DNA of 64,000 nt from Sphingobacterium corticibacterium (GTDB lineage: Bacteria; Bacteroidota; Bacteroidia; Sphingobacteriales; Sphingobacteriaceae). The stretch's first letter is position 1; each line of letters opens with the position of its first letter. Position numbers and translations under genes: made by a program. Under the pieces are notes generated by a model that had not been told where the DNA came from, made no database searches, and saw only the letters and a program-made list of their open reading frames with translations. This document shows, piece after piece, positions 18,817-27,541 of the stretch. Location of the stretch: the NCBI RefSeq assembly GCF_004208525.1, contig NZ_SGIT01000003.1:62001-126000 (forward strand), given 5' to 3'.

Positions 18817-19542
18817 CTAATCTAATGTTGTTTCTAAAAGTACGGTTAGTGTCAGTTTGTCTTTAGACCGAGCTGCAGGTCTTCCACGATAAGGACCGTA
18901 CATCGCTCCCGAACGGGCGGCTTTTACGCTCTTAGACGAAATTAACGGCATAAAACCATCATAAATCCCCAATTTTAAGGTTGCTACAGGTGTCGTATAA
19001 TCCAGTAATGACTTGGGGACAACAGCTTCATAAAACAATTTTCCATCGTCCATACGTGCCTTGGCATCCAGACCATAGCCATTTTTTAAAGATAACAGCC
19101 CATTTGGCACTGTCGGAAATCCATAAACAAAATATCCTCGCGACCGGTTGATCAACTCCGCTTTATAAGCGCCGTCAGAATCGTGGTCCTCACGTATCAT
19201 CGCACGCTTCACCTCGCTATCAGGAAAAGGAAATAGAAATTGAATATCGTCTTTGTTTTTTTTATTAGATTGAACAGTCAGCAAAATACCGTTTCTGGCT
19301 GCCAAATGCTGTATCATCGGGTTTTCTACACGAATAGCAACGTAGAGGTTGGAGGCATCCTGTGCGAGTTGATAGAACCACGAGCCTTCTTCTGCGACGT
19401 TGTTTAACGTATCCCATTCTGCTAAATCTGCATTGACCGTTACGTCCGATAAAGAATGGATCACTATCTTTTGTTTTTTTTGTGCAAAAGATGGAATCGT
19501 TGCCATTATAAATAATATACCCAGAAGGACGTTGTTCTTCAT
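18817..19542 (-). CDS. Exported beta-sandwich protein, possibly CBM9-like fold
   Basis: This 241-residue protein has a signal peptide (1-20, ending SFAQ) and a beta-rich body. The opening VNADLAEWDTLN and the later NLYVAIRVENP and YEAVVPKSLLDY segments resemble the pattern of CBM9-like sandwich domains, in which an aspartate-rich first strand precedes W; I cannot assign a family firmly. It is the first gene of a likely operon with the barrel protein and the M16 peptidase, so a role in the periplasm or outer membrane next to that barrel is plausible. No catalytic motif is evident. Confidence 0.7.
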   Translation of the reverse strand: MKNNVLLGILFIMATIPSFAQKKQKIVIHSLSDVTVNADLAEWDTLNNVAEEGSWFYQLAQDASNLYVAIRVENPMIQHLAARNGILLTVQSNKKNKDDIQFLFPFPDSEVKRAMIREDHDSDGAYKAELINRSRGYFVYGFPTVPNGLLSLKNGYGLDAKARMDDGKLFYEAVVPKSLLDYTTPVATLKLGIYDGFMPLISSKSVKAARSGAMYGPYRGRPAARSKDKLTLTVLLETTLD

Positions 19543-19657
19543 GATTACTTTGCGACTTTAATGCTTTACCTATAGACTCCTATATCACGGCAAAGTAAAA
19601 AAGAAGAAACACTTTTTTATCGAATATCACACACATGTTACATACAGTCCTGCTCTT

Positions 19658-19727
19658 TTCATCTATTTATTTCTTTTTTATGGCCGATGAGAGCTCGAGT
19701 AAATAACCGAGCTTGCGAGCTCATCTT
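19658..19727 (-). repeat. Leader element, copy B (hairpin plus conserved AT-rich tail)
   Basis: On the minus strand the arms GAGCTCG (19716-19722) and CGAGCTC (19691-19697) form a 7-base hairpin, extended by GAT/ATC, followed by CTCATCGGCCAT, an A-run and AATAAATAGATGAA. The tail closely matches copy A in front of fabD. It lies about 115 bases before the minus-strand gene at 19542 and about 60 bases before rnhB on the other strand, so the gene it would serve is uncertain. Confidence 0.4.
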
Positions 19728-19787
19728 AGATAATCATTCCTTTGTGTGTGAATGCTTATTTACATCTCGGTTTCGTATTTTAGCAAA

Positions 19788-20384
19788 ATGTTATTATCAA
19801 CTTTTCAGCAAGATTTTGTGGAAGCGGGTTGTGACGAAGCAGGAAGAGGGTGCTTAGCGGGACCCGTATTTGCTGCTGCCGTTATCTTTCCACCCGATTA
19901 CTGCAATGTACTGCTTAACGACTCCAAGCAACTTTCGGAAAAGAAAAGGATGGCTTTGCGTCCCATTATTGAGGAAGAAGCTTTAGATTTCGCGGTAGCG
20001 AGTGTCTCCGCAGAAGAAATCGACCATATCAATATTTTAAATGCTTCTTATTTGGCGATGCACCGTGCGTTGGATCAGCTGAAAACAAAGGCGGCTTACA
20101 TTATTGTAGATGGCAATAGATTCAGCGCATATCAAGACATCCCCCATCAGTGTATCGTAAAGGGAGATGGAAAATACCTTTCTATCGCTGCTGCATCGAT
20201 TTTGGCAAAGACCTATCGGGACGAATACATGCATAATCTGGCAAGTGAATTCCCCTATTATGATTGGCTGTCCAATAAAGGGTATCCGACTATTAAGCAC
20301 CGAAATGCAATCCTACAATATGGTATCAGCCCACACCATAGAAAATCATTTCGGGTTACTGACCCCCAATTGAAGTTATTTTGA
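19788..20384 (+). CDS. rnhB: Ribonuclease HII
   Basis: I chose the ATG at 19788 (198 residues); an upstream in-frame ATG at 19752 would add twelve residues that do not fit the family. The active site is intact: D16-E17 in GCDEAGRG, D109 in IVDGN and D127 in KGDGKY, plus the GRG substrate-sensing motif at 19-21 and PHHRKSF near the C-terminus. The enzyme nicks RNA-DNA hybrids and removes misincorporated ribonucleotides in the cytoplasm. It converges with the S41 protease gene with only eight bases between the stops, and I see no terminator hairpin there. Confidence 0.96.
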   Translation: MLLSTFQQDFVEAGCDEAGRGCLAGPVFAAAVIFPPDYCNVLLNDSKQLSEKKRMALRPIIEEEALDFAVASVSAEEIDHINILNASYLAMHRALDQLKTKAAYIIVDGNRFSAYQDIPHQCIVKGDGKYLSIAAASILAKTYRDEYMHNLASEFPYYDWLSNKGYPTIKHRNAILQYGISPHHRKSFRVTDPQLKLF

Positions 20385-20392
20385 TGCCCTTT

Positions 20393-22558
20393 CTATTTCT
20401 TTGCCAACTTAGTCTGTCCAAGCCGTATATAATCGGTCATCACCGACAGACTTTCGTCTAAGATAAAATCGAAATCCGTTTTTGGCTGCGGCTCCCCTTC
20501 TTTCCATAAAGGCAGGCCACGCAGTTCTAATCCTTTGTTGATACGCGCCCTATTTTTCTCTCTGGTTTTCGCCCGCTCCTCTTTTAATTTATTTTGATTT
20601 AAGCTAATCTCTTGGATAGAATCTAGCTTCTGGAATTCTTCGATATCTTCCAGCAGATAGGCATACTCGGGAGATTTTTCCATCCGCGATTCGTGAATTT
20701 CTTTCAACTGATCCTTTAAATTCGTTAGATCCGCCACAGCGGTAAAGCTAGATGACTTGATTTGATCCCACGGCAACGCCGAAGGCTCCGAGCTTTCCCC
20801 AAATTTCTCTGCCGTATACTGTGTCGGAAACGTAATATCCGGCACCACACCCTTATGTTGCGTGCTACTTCCCGTCACACGGTAAAATTTACCCATGGTA
20901 ATATTGATCTGACCGAACTCTGGAGCGCCATTCGGTGTATCCGGATCTTTGTCTAATCCTTTAGCTTTTAACAACAATTTATTGGTTGCGCTTATAAAAC
21001 GTGACATATCAATAGCCGATTGTACGGTTCCTTTTCCATACGACTGCGTTCCCAACACCACTCCCCTGCCGTAGTCTTGAATGGCGCCAGCAAAAATCTC
21101 GGAAGCCGATGCCGAAAAACGATTAATCAGTACCCCAAACGGGCCATCCCAAGCCACTCCGGCATCTTTATCACTTTCTACATCTACCCGATTACGTACG
21201 TCGCGTACTTGAACAACCGGCCCTTTGTCAATAAACAGTCCGGTCAATTCAATAGCTTCCTGCAAGGAACCGCCACCGTTGTTCCTTAAATCCAATACAA
21301 CTGCATCTACATTTTCTTGACGAAGAGTATCCAAAATCAGGCGAACATCTCGCGTTGTACTCTTGTAATTCGGATCACCCCGACGATAAGCTTCAAATTC
21401 AATATAGAATTTAGGCAACTTGATAAGCCCTACTTTATAGGTTTTACCATCGTCTCCCTTAACTTGCTTTATTTCTTTCTGCGCAGATTCTTCTTCAATA
21501 ACAATTTTGTCTCTCTTCAGTGCGACCACTTTTGGCTGAGCAGTAAGCTCTTGCCCAGCGGGAATAACTTTCAACCGCACGATCGTATTCTTTGGCCCCT
21601 TAATTTTTGCTACCGCGGCATCTAAACGCCAGCCGATAATATCTTCAAACTCACCTTCTCCCTGTGCTACGCCGATAATTCTATCATCTACATTTAAGCT
21701 TTTATCTTTAAAAGCAGGTCCTCCCGCAATAATTTCTTTGATGGTAACCATTTCATTCTCCATCGATAAACGTGCACCGATACCTTCAAATGTATTGGAC
21801 ATACTTTCGTTAAATGCTTGCGCGAACGACGGGTTATAGTAGGTCGTATGCGGATCAACAGCATCTGTCAACGCTGTCATAACGAGTTGAAATGCGTCAT
21901 TGGAATTGGTTTGTTTTGCCTGACTAACCAAATTTTTATACCGTTTGCGTAATGTCTCTTTGTGTTTTTCTACATCCACAGAATCTTTATCTGTACTGGT
22001 CAACCGCAAATTCAACAAGTCGTATTTCACACGCTTACGCCATTGGTCTTTCCATTCTGTCTCATCTTTGAAATAAGGAAGTTTCTCTCGATAAGCCACA
22101 TATTTCTCATCCATATCAAAATCATGCGGCACATCTACTTGTGTCAGCGCGTATTCCATCGCTTCCAGATAACGCTGTGAATATAGATTGAAAATATAGA
22201 ATGGGGCAGATAAGTCGCCTTTTCTAAAGTCTTGGCTAATGGTATTTTCAAATTGCTTGAAATCATCAATATCAGACTGTAGCAGGTAATTACGCCCTTG
22301 ATCCATCGATTTTAACAAATTGGCAAAAACGATCCGTGACAAGGAATCCGTCATCGGAACCTTTTTATAGCTATAGTTTTCCAACAGATTGGCTACCTCG
22401 GCGGCAATAACTTCATGCTGTGCCGAAGGTTTTAACTGTAATGCCTCTTCATCCAAACTCACCCTAGGTTTTGATCCACATGCGATAAATGAAATTAAAG
22501 CCAGACCAAATACGATATTCTTAAACATATAAGCTATTTTTTTTAAATGCATTTGCAA
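20393..22558 (-). CDS. prc: Carboxy-terminal processing protease, Prc type (S41)
   Basis: The 721-residue protein is a tail-specific protease of the long Prc type. It has a lipoprotein signal (lipobox FIAC, C27), an N-terminal helical domain (about 45-240), a PDZ domain (about 255-340), the S41 core with LDLRNNGGGSLQEA near 422-436, catalytic S484 in FSASASEI and K509 in SYGKG (spacing 25, as in E. coli Prc), and a long C-terminal helical domain. It degrades or trims periplasmic proteins from their C-termini. The start is uncertain: the ATG at 22558 and the internal ATG at 22528 both give usable signal peptides. The gene lies downstream of GH92 on the same strand, but the 179-base gap and housekeeping role argue against cotranscription. 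Confidence 0.94.
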   Translation of the reverse strand: MQMHLKKIAYMFKNIVFGLALISFIACGSKPRVSLDEEALQLKPSAQHEVIAAEVANLLENYSYKKVPMTDSLSRIVFANLLKSMDQGRNYLLQSDIDDFKQFENTISQDFRKGDLSAPFYIFNLYSQRYLEAMEYALTQVDVPHDFDMDEKYVAYREKLPYFKDETEWKDQWRKRVKYDLLNLRLTSTDKDSVDVEKHKETLRKRYKNLVSQAKQTNSNDAFQLVMTALTDAVDPHTTYYNPSFAQAFNESMSNTFEGIGARLSMENEMVTIKEIIAGGPAFKDKSLNVDDRIIGVAQGEGEFEDIIGWRLDAAVAKIKGPKNTIVRLKVIPAGQELTAQPKVVALKRDKIVIEEESAQKEIKQVKGDDGKTYKVGLIKLPKFYIEFEAYRRGDPNYKSTTRDVRLILDTLRQENVDAVVLDLRNNGGGSLQEAIELTGLFIDKGPVVQVRDVRNRVDVESDKDAGVAWDGPFGVLINRFSASASEIFAGAIQDYGRGVVLGTQSYGKGTVQSAIDMSRFISATNKLLLKAKGLDKDPDTPNGAPEFGQINITMGKFYRVTGSSTQHKGVVPDITFPTQYTAEKFGESSEPSALPWDQIKSSSFTAVADLTNLKDQLKEIHESRMEKSPEYAYLLEDIEEFQKLDSIQEISLNQNKLKEERAKTREKNRARINKGLELRGLPLWKEGEPQPKTDFDFILDESLSVMTDYIRLGQTKLAKK

Positions 22559-22737
22559 TAATCCTTTTCAGTATTCAAAACTTGCAATAAAATTTTGTTT
22601 GCCATAAAAATACTGAAAACAAAGCACAAAATAACAAGGTCGCAAAAATTAACGCAATAAGTTACTTCTGCCAAACAAACATACACCTGTAAATAACTGA
22701 ATAAACGGTGAGATATTGTGTATTGTACCCCTAATAT

Positions 22738-25002
22738 CTATAAATATCTACCCCATTTCTTATTTGGCAACGGTCCCATCTCCAATTCTAAAAGTCCCCC
22801 GTTTGCAATATCACTATGTGCGAACCAGGGTTCATTCAAATTCTTTCCATTAAGTTTTGCTGATTGAATATACTTATTTCTAGCAGAAACATCATTTGCA
22901 ATAATTATAAATTCCTTTCCATTTGTCAGCTTCACTACAGACTTTTCAAAGAAAGGACTTCCAATTGTATAAATTGGACTCCCAGGGGTTACCGGATAAA
23001 ACCCCATCTGGGAGAAGACCACAAAAGAAGATAGTCCACCTCCATCTTCATCTCCTGGAACACCCATTAAATCGTTTCTGAACCATTGATGAATCAATGC
23101 CCTGATTCTTTTTTGCGTCTTCCAGGGCTGATCAGCATAATTATATAAATAGGGAATATGCAGAGAAGGTTCATTTGCCATAGAAAATTGTCCTACATTT
23201 CCTGTATGATCTGGCAATTGTGCATAAAAACTAGACTTCGACTTTCCTAGAGGTTTATTAAACATATCTTCAAGATTTTTGACAAACTGATCTTTTCCTC
23301 CCATCAGTTTTATCAAATCTTCTATATTGTGTTGTACATCCCACCTGTAAATCCATGCATTATTTTCTCCATAATATGCTCTTGCCCCCTGGCCTCCCGA
23401 AAAAATATAATCAAAAGGCTCTATAAATTTCCCTTTATCATCTTTTGGATGAAAAAATTTAGTCTCATGATTAAATAGATTGCGATAATTGAAGGATTGT
23501 TTTATAAATAATTCGTAATCGTCCGTATGTCCTAATATTTTAGCCATTTTTGCTAAACACCACAAATCATAAGAGGTACCTAAAGTAACTGCTACAGGTT
23601 GTCTTTTTTCAAAATCATGAACTTCTGGAACAGTTTCTTTTTCATCGGGATACAACGCAGGTATATATCCTTTTTCTTTGAAAAAATCATCCAATTTACC
23701 CGCGGGCATAGCCGACCAGGGAGCTAATGTTTTTTCTGTTAGTGCCCCTTTTGCTGCTTGATATGCTTTTTCGAAATCAAAGGCTCTTATACCTTTTTCG
23801 TAGGCATCCAATAAAGAAGCAACTCCATGGTTAGAATTCATTCTTCTACTATCCCCGTTGATTTCCGGGAAAGTAGGTAACCAAAAATTCTCCATTTGTT
23901 CAGACATTCTGACAAATGAGTTTAAAATATCGGCTTCTTTATCTCCATCAATTAACACATTTAAAGGATGATGTGCTCTATAGGAATCCCATATCCAATC
24001 ATCTGTATAAAATGACCTCCCTCCATCTTGATGAACTTTTCCGTCGAATCCGCTAAAATACCTTCCGTCTTCAGAAATATTTACCGGGCGTTCAAAAGTT
24101 CTATATAAAGAAGTATAGAAAACATATTTATCCGATTCCGTTCCTCCACTAATCTGAATTTTCCCCAAAGCTTCGTTCCACACCGCTTTACCTTTGTTTT
24201 TCACTTCAGAAACACCAAACTTTTTAATTTCACGAGTTAAGTTAGCCTTAGCCTGCTGCGCATCAATAAAAGAAATTCCGTATTTAATCTTAATATTTTT
24301 CCGTTCTCCAAAAGTTAATATTAAACAAGCATCCCCCTCTGTCACATCAGGAGCTTTCAAAACGGCTTTATTACTGTTTAGCGTTTCAACATTAAGGGGT
24401 TGATATTCTGGTTCCGCATAAATATATACGTTTGTATTATTACCAATTTCTTGACTACCTGAAAGACCCCTTCCATCCCAGTTTAAGTTACCTTTTTTTG
24501 AGTTAAACATCAGATGGGAAACACTATTATCTGGGAAATCAAAAGAATAAATAGCCGATTGATGAGAGACGGCGAAATCAACATCTATATTTTCGTCTTC
24601 TAAATAAACATAATAAGAATATGGGGTAATTATTTCCTGATCGTAGCTATAATCAATCACCGGCTTAGAAGGCATAGTTTCTCCATGAAATGGACTTAAA
24701 TTAAACGCAGAATTACCTCTATGACTAGTCACAATTAATGGCAATCCATGGAGCCTATCTCCCGTAAAATCCCCTCTTTCTGGATATACTCTTAACAAAC
24801 TATTCGGTAAATGTATCGTAGGATAAGTGGGCACCAACATGTGGCTTATATTCCCGATATAGGGGTTAACGTATTCAACGGGAGTCGCATCACCAGCTTT
24901 CTTTGAAGAACAAGCTGTAACGGCAATTAATCCAAGGATAATTGTGACGCAGTATAGAGATAAATAGTGCTTGACCTGTATATATATTTTTGGTTGTAAC
25001 AT
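22738..25002 (-). CDS. GH92 family alpha-mannosidase-like lipoprotein
   Basis: This 754-residue lipoprotein (lipobox near residue 31, VTAC) matches family GH92, calcium-dependent exo-acting alpha-mannosidases. The NEPS motif with general-acid candidate E611 and the C-terminal block PGDEDGGG at 649-656 followed by FSQMGFYPVTPGSP are clear. Two features are off-consensus: the N-terminal block, usually G-H-x-x-P-G-A, reads HMLVPTYPTIHLPNSLLRVYP here, and the usual N-E-D of the calcium/base motif reads D-E-D. So it belongs to a divergent GH92 branch, and mannose specificity is an inference. It is the last gene of the PUL2 transcript, 47 bases after GH43, and would act at the cell surface or in the periplasm. 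Confidence 0.88.
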   Translation of the reverse strand: MLQPKIYIQVKHYLSLYCVTIILGLIAVTACSSKKAGDATPVEYVNPYIGNISHMLVPTYPTIHLPNSLLRVYPERGDFTGDRLHGLPLIVTSHRGNSAFNLSPFHGETMPSKPVIDYSYDQEIITPYSYYVYLEDENIDVDFAVSHQSAIYSFDFPDNSVSHLMFNSKKGNLNWDGRGLSGSQEIGNNTNVYIYAEPEYQPLNVETLNSNKAVLKAPDVTEGDACLILTFGERKNIKIKYGISFIDAQQAKANLTREIKKFGVSEVKNKGKAVWNEALGKIQISGGTESDKYVFYTSLYRTFERPVNISEDGRYFSGFDGKVHQDGGRSFYTDDWIWDSYRAHHPLNVLIDGDKEADILNSFVRMSEQMENFWLPTFPEINGDSRRMNSNHGVASLLDAYEKGIRAFDFEKAYQAAKGALTEKTLAPWSAMPAGKLDDFFKEKGYIPALYPDEKETVPEVHDFEKRQPVAVTLGTSYDLWCLAKMAKILGHTDDYELFIKQSFNYRNLFNHETKFFHPKDDKGKFIEPFDYIFSGGQGARAYYGENNAWIYRWDVQHNIEDLIKLMGGKDQFVKNLEDMFNKPLGKSKSSFYAQLPDHTGNVGQFSMANEPSLHIPYLYNYADQPWKTQKRIRALIHQWFRNDLMGVPGDEDGGGLSSFVVFSQMGFYPVTPGSPIYTIGSPFFEKSVVKLTNGKEFIIIANDVSARNKYIQSAKLNGKNLNEPWFAHSDIANGGLLELEMGPLPNKKWGRYL

Positions 25003-25049
25003 GCTAACTTTAACTATTTTATTTATAATTCTTAAAAAATTCGGGGTTG

Positions 25050-26057
25050 TTATTTTATGACTAAGCCCGTTTGCTTAACCATTTGGATGGTTCCATCTGT
25101 ATTAAAATATAATTTGTCTACAGACACACTTCTAAGATTCCCCTGTCCAGAAAGCACATTGTTATGATAGAAGGCATACCATTGTCCTTTATATTCTACC
25201 ACCGAACCATGACTTGTATCAGAACCTGTTGGCTCTAAATAAATTCCTCTATACGTCCACGGACCTAAAGGGCTCATACTCGTTGCATAATTCAGCCTAT
25301 TAGCTCCTTTTCCATTTATTTCGTGATTATCTGCATACGTAAGATAATACAGTCCATCTTTTTTAAATACCCAGGTAGCCTCATGGAAATCTTTTAACCC
25401 CTCCATAAATTGAAGAGGGTGTGCTAACTCCATCATATTCTTTTTCAATTTAGCTCCGGCGCACCTACCACCACCACCGTAATAGAAATACGACTCTCCA
25501 TCATCATCAGTAAAAACACAAGGATCAATCATTGCAAAATTGTCGTCTCCTAATTCAAGATATCCTTGAACTTCAAAATCATTGGCTGGCTTTTTACTTG
25601 TTGCAATTCCAATCTTCCATGTTTTGTTCCATTCGTCTCCGCTTGGATGTGGAAAATAGAAATAGTAAGTTCCATCTTTATAAACACAATCAGGTGCCCA
25701 CATAAAGCCACCATCCTTTCTTCCCCATGGCACATCACTTGCTCTTAGAATTTCGCCATGGTCTACCCAGTTTTTCATATCATCTGTAGAGAACACATGA
25801 TATTGATCCATTAAATCGCACCCTCTCGGAGGGGCTATATCGTGTGATGCATAGATGTATAACCGTCCATCGTCCCACACTCTTGCCGAAGGGTCTGCCG
25901 TATACATATGTCTTATAATAGGATTAATACCATACGAGCTCATATTTTGATCCTCTAAAATCACTTTATTTAATTTTACAGAGCAACCCAAGAATAACAA
26001 GACTAAGGCTGTTAATGCGATAGCTTTACTAGCTAAAAAACTTTTTTTCAAAAACAT
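25050..26057 (-). CDS. GH43 family glycosidase lipoprotein
   Basis: I chose the ATG at 26057 (335 residues) because it places the lipobox LFLGC at C25; an upstream ATG at 26084 adds nine residues. The five-bladed GH43 propeller is recognisable with its three carboxylates: base D55 in YTADPSA, pKa-modulating D178 in MIDPCVF and acid E226 in FHEATWVF. GH43 enzymes remove beta-xylose, alpha-L-arabinose or related residues; the subfamily and sugar cannot be set from sequence alone. The gene lies between the esterase and GH92 genes of PUL2; a 170-base upstream gap contains two perfect dyads. A pentose-type side-chain cutter beside mannosidase-type enzymes suggests a substituted mannan-like substrate. 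Confidence 0.88.
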   Translation of the reverse strand: MFLKKSFLASKAIALTALVLLFLGCSVKLNKVILEDQNMSSYGINPIIRHMYTADPSARVWDDGRLYIYASHDIAPPRGCDLMDQYHVFSTDDMKNWVDHGEILRASDVPWGRKDGGFMWAPDCVYKDGTYYFYFPHPSGDEWNKTWKIGIATSKKPANDFEVQGYLELGDDNFAMIDPCVFTDDDGESYFYYGGGGRCAGAKLKKNMMELAHPLQFMEGLKDFHEATWVFKKDGLYYLTYADNHEINGKGANRLNYATSMSPLGPWTYRGIYLEPTGSDTSHGSVVEYKGQWYAFYHNNVLSGQGNLRSVSVDKLYFNTDGTIQMVKQTGLVIK

Positions 26058-26142
26058 TTTTAAAAGATTATATACCCCTATCAACTTTCGTGATTGGGGA
26101 ATGTTGTTCTCAAAATCGGTATCGAATCAATCTAAAATCTGT

Positions 26143-26158
26143 TTGAGCATATGCTCAA
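26143..26158. promoter_or_regulatory. 16-base perfect palindrome (TTGAGCATATGCTCAA) in the esterase-GH43 gap
   Basis: An uninterrupted dyad of 8 + 8 bases lies in the intergenic space between the esterase stop at 26228 and the GH43 start. A second short dyad (GTCGA-GT-TCGAC, 26205-26216) is 46 bases away. It could be a protein-binding site that permits separate control of GH43 and GH92, or part of an mRNA hairpin. I saw no second copy elsewhere. Confidence 0.35.
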
Positions 26159-26227
26159 GTCTGCATAAAAACAATGGTTAAACATGTAAATAAGGGCCTA
26201 AATTGTCGAGTTCGACTGCTACACCCC

Positions 26228-27520
26228 TTAAAGAGGCGTAACGATTAGGCTGGATGTCTGTACATTGGTCTTATCTATGAGCTGTAAATAGTAAGAGACA
26301 TTCTTCTCTATTACTGTTTTTGGGAGGATTGCAGTATAAATCCCATTAATATTTTCCGCGTCAATTTCTATCCATTTTTTTTGTGTCCAGTCTGTATTAG
26401 GCTCGCTGTAAACTAACTTTACACTTTTAATTTCTGACAAGGATGCCGCGCCTATATTTGCCGTAATCTTATGGCTCCCATCAACTTGTTTCTCATCGTT
26501 CAAAATAGAAATAGCGATAGGCGCTTTACCTTTGTTCTTTAAGAAATATTCAAAATAGCTTTTTTTCATATTCTCCGCACCTTCTATTCGCTTATGATTT
26601 AAGTTCGCACCCCAGTACAGTTTTTTCGCGCCCGGCATGGCATTAAATGTTTCCAGAACCGATTCGGGACCGAAATATGTATCGTTTACAGCGGCTTCCA
26701 TAAAGAATGGAGCAGTAATAAACGCTGCTCTTCGTCCTGCATCATAATATTTCAGCCAGGTTTCTCTTGTTGCTTGGGGTAAATCGCTTATTATCTTTGT
26801 CCAAAAAGATTGTTTGTCATAATAACCGCTACCATATACAGAATAGGCTGCTTTCACTCGATCTCTCGTTAAGCCGGAAAGCATTGTCGTTGTATAACCA
26901 CCCCATGAATAGCCTGTAATACCAACATTCAATTTGTCAACGTTATCTCTGGATGTTAGCAGGTTAAATCCTTCAATAGCGGCTATTAAGGCGTCAAATA
27001 AAGTGTTATTTTTCGGATCTTCCCCGACTTCAAATCTTGGTGTCTCTCCATTTGTTCTTGCTTTCCAAGGTCCCGAAGAATTAGGTGTATTGTCAAATCC
27101 GCATAATCCGGGTAAATCTAGGGCCATCGCAACGTATCCTTGTTTAGCAAATGCTTCTACTTCTCCAAGCAAACCTTCGGCATTACCACCGCCACCGTGT
27201 AGAATCAATATAGTAGGATATTTCCCTTTTTGTTGCGGATACGATAAAACGCTATAAACTGTATTTATATCATCTTTAGATTTAAATACAAATTTTTCAG
27301 TGGTTGTCGGAATAATGTTGTAAGTACTATTTGTACTAAGCGTAGTTATCTTATCTGGCAATGAATAAAGATAATTTTTAAACGGATCATTATTATCTAT
27401 TATTGCCGTGAAATCCTGCGGAAATTCTTCATCAGGAGGAATAATTATACTATCATTTTCCTGTGATTTACATGCATTCAATGTAAAGCACAAAAACACA
27501 AAAATGAATAGGTTTTTCAT
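26228..27520 (-). CDS. Alpha/beta-hydrolase esterase lipoprotein (acetyl xylan esterase/dienelactone hydrolase-like)
   Basis: The 430-residue lipoprotein (lipobox LNAC, C17) has an alpha/beta-hydrolase core at about 75-330. The oxyanion-hole segment ILHGGGG is at 106-112, the nucleophile elbow GYSWGG has S205 and a likely catalytic histidine is H309 in LNHKR. It resembles the acetyl xylan esterase/dienelactone hydrolase-type enzymes that remove acyl groups from carbohydrates. A C-terminal extension (about 335-430) looks like an immunoglobulin-like domain. Position: between the first GH99-like gene (21-base gap) and GH43. Together with the SGNH esterase of PUL2 it suggests that the substrate is O-acylated. 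Its exact ester is unknown, and a non-carbohydrate role remains possible. Confidence 0.82.
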   Translation of the reverse strand: MKNLFIFVFLCFTLNACKSQENDSIIIPPDEEFPQDFTAIIDNNDPFKNYLYSLPDKITTLSTNSTYNIIPTTTEKFVFKSKDDINTVYSVLSYPQQKGKYPTILILHGGGGNAEGLLGEVEAFAKQGYVAMALDLPGLCGFDNTPNSSGPWKARTNGETPRFEVGEDPKNNTLFDALIAAIEGFNLLTSRDNVDKLNVGITGYSWGGYTTTMLSGLTRDRVKAAYSVYGSGYYDKQSFWTKIISDLPQATRETWLKYYDAGRRAAFITAPFFMEAAVNDTYFGPESVLETFNAMPGAKKLYWGANLNHKRIEGAENMKKSYFEYFLKNKGKAPIAISILNDEKQVDGSHKITANIGAASLSEIKSVKLVYSEPNTDWTQKKWIEIDAENINGIYTAILPKTVIEKNVSYYLQLIDKTNVQTSSLIVTPL

Positions 27521-27541
27521 CGTATATTCTAATTTTTATTA

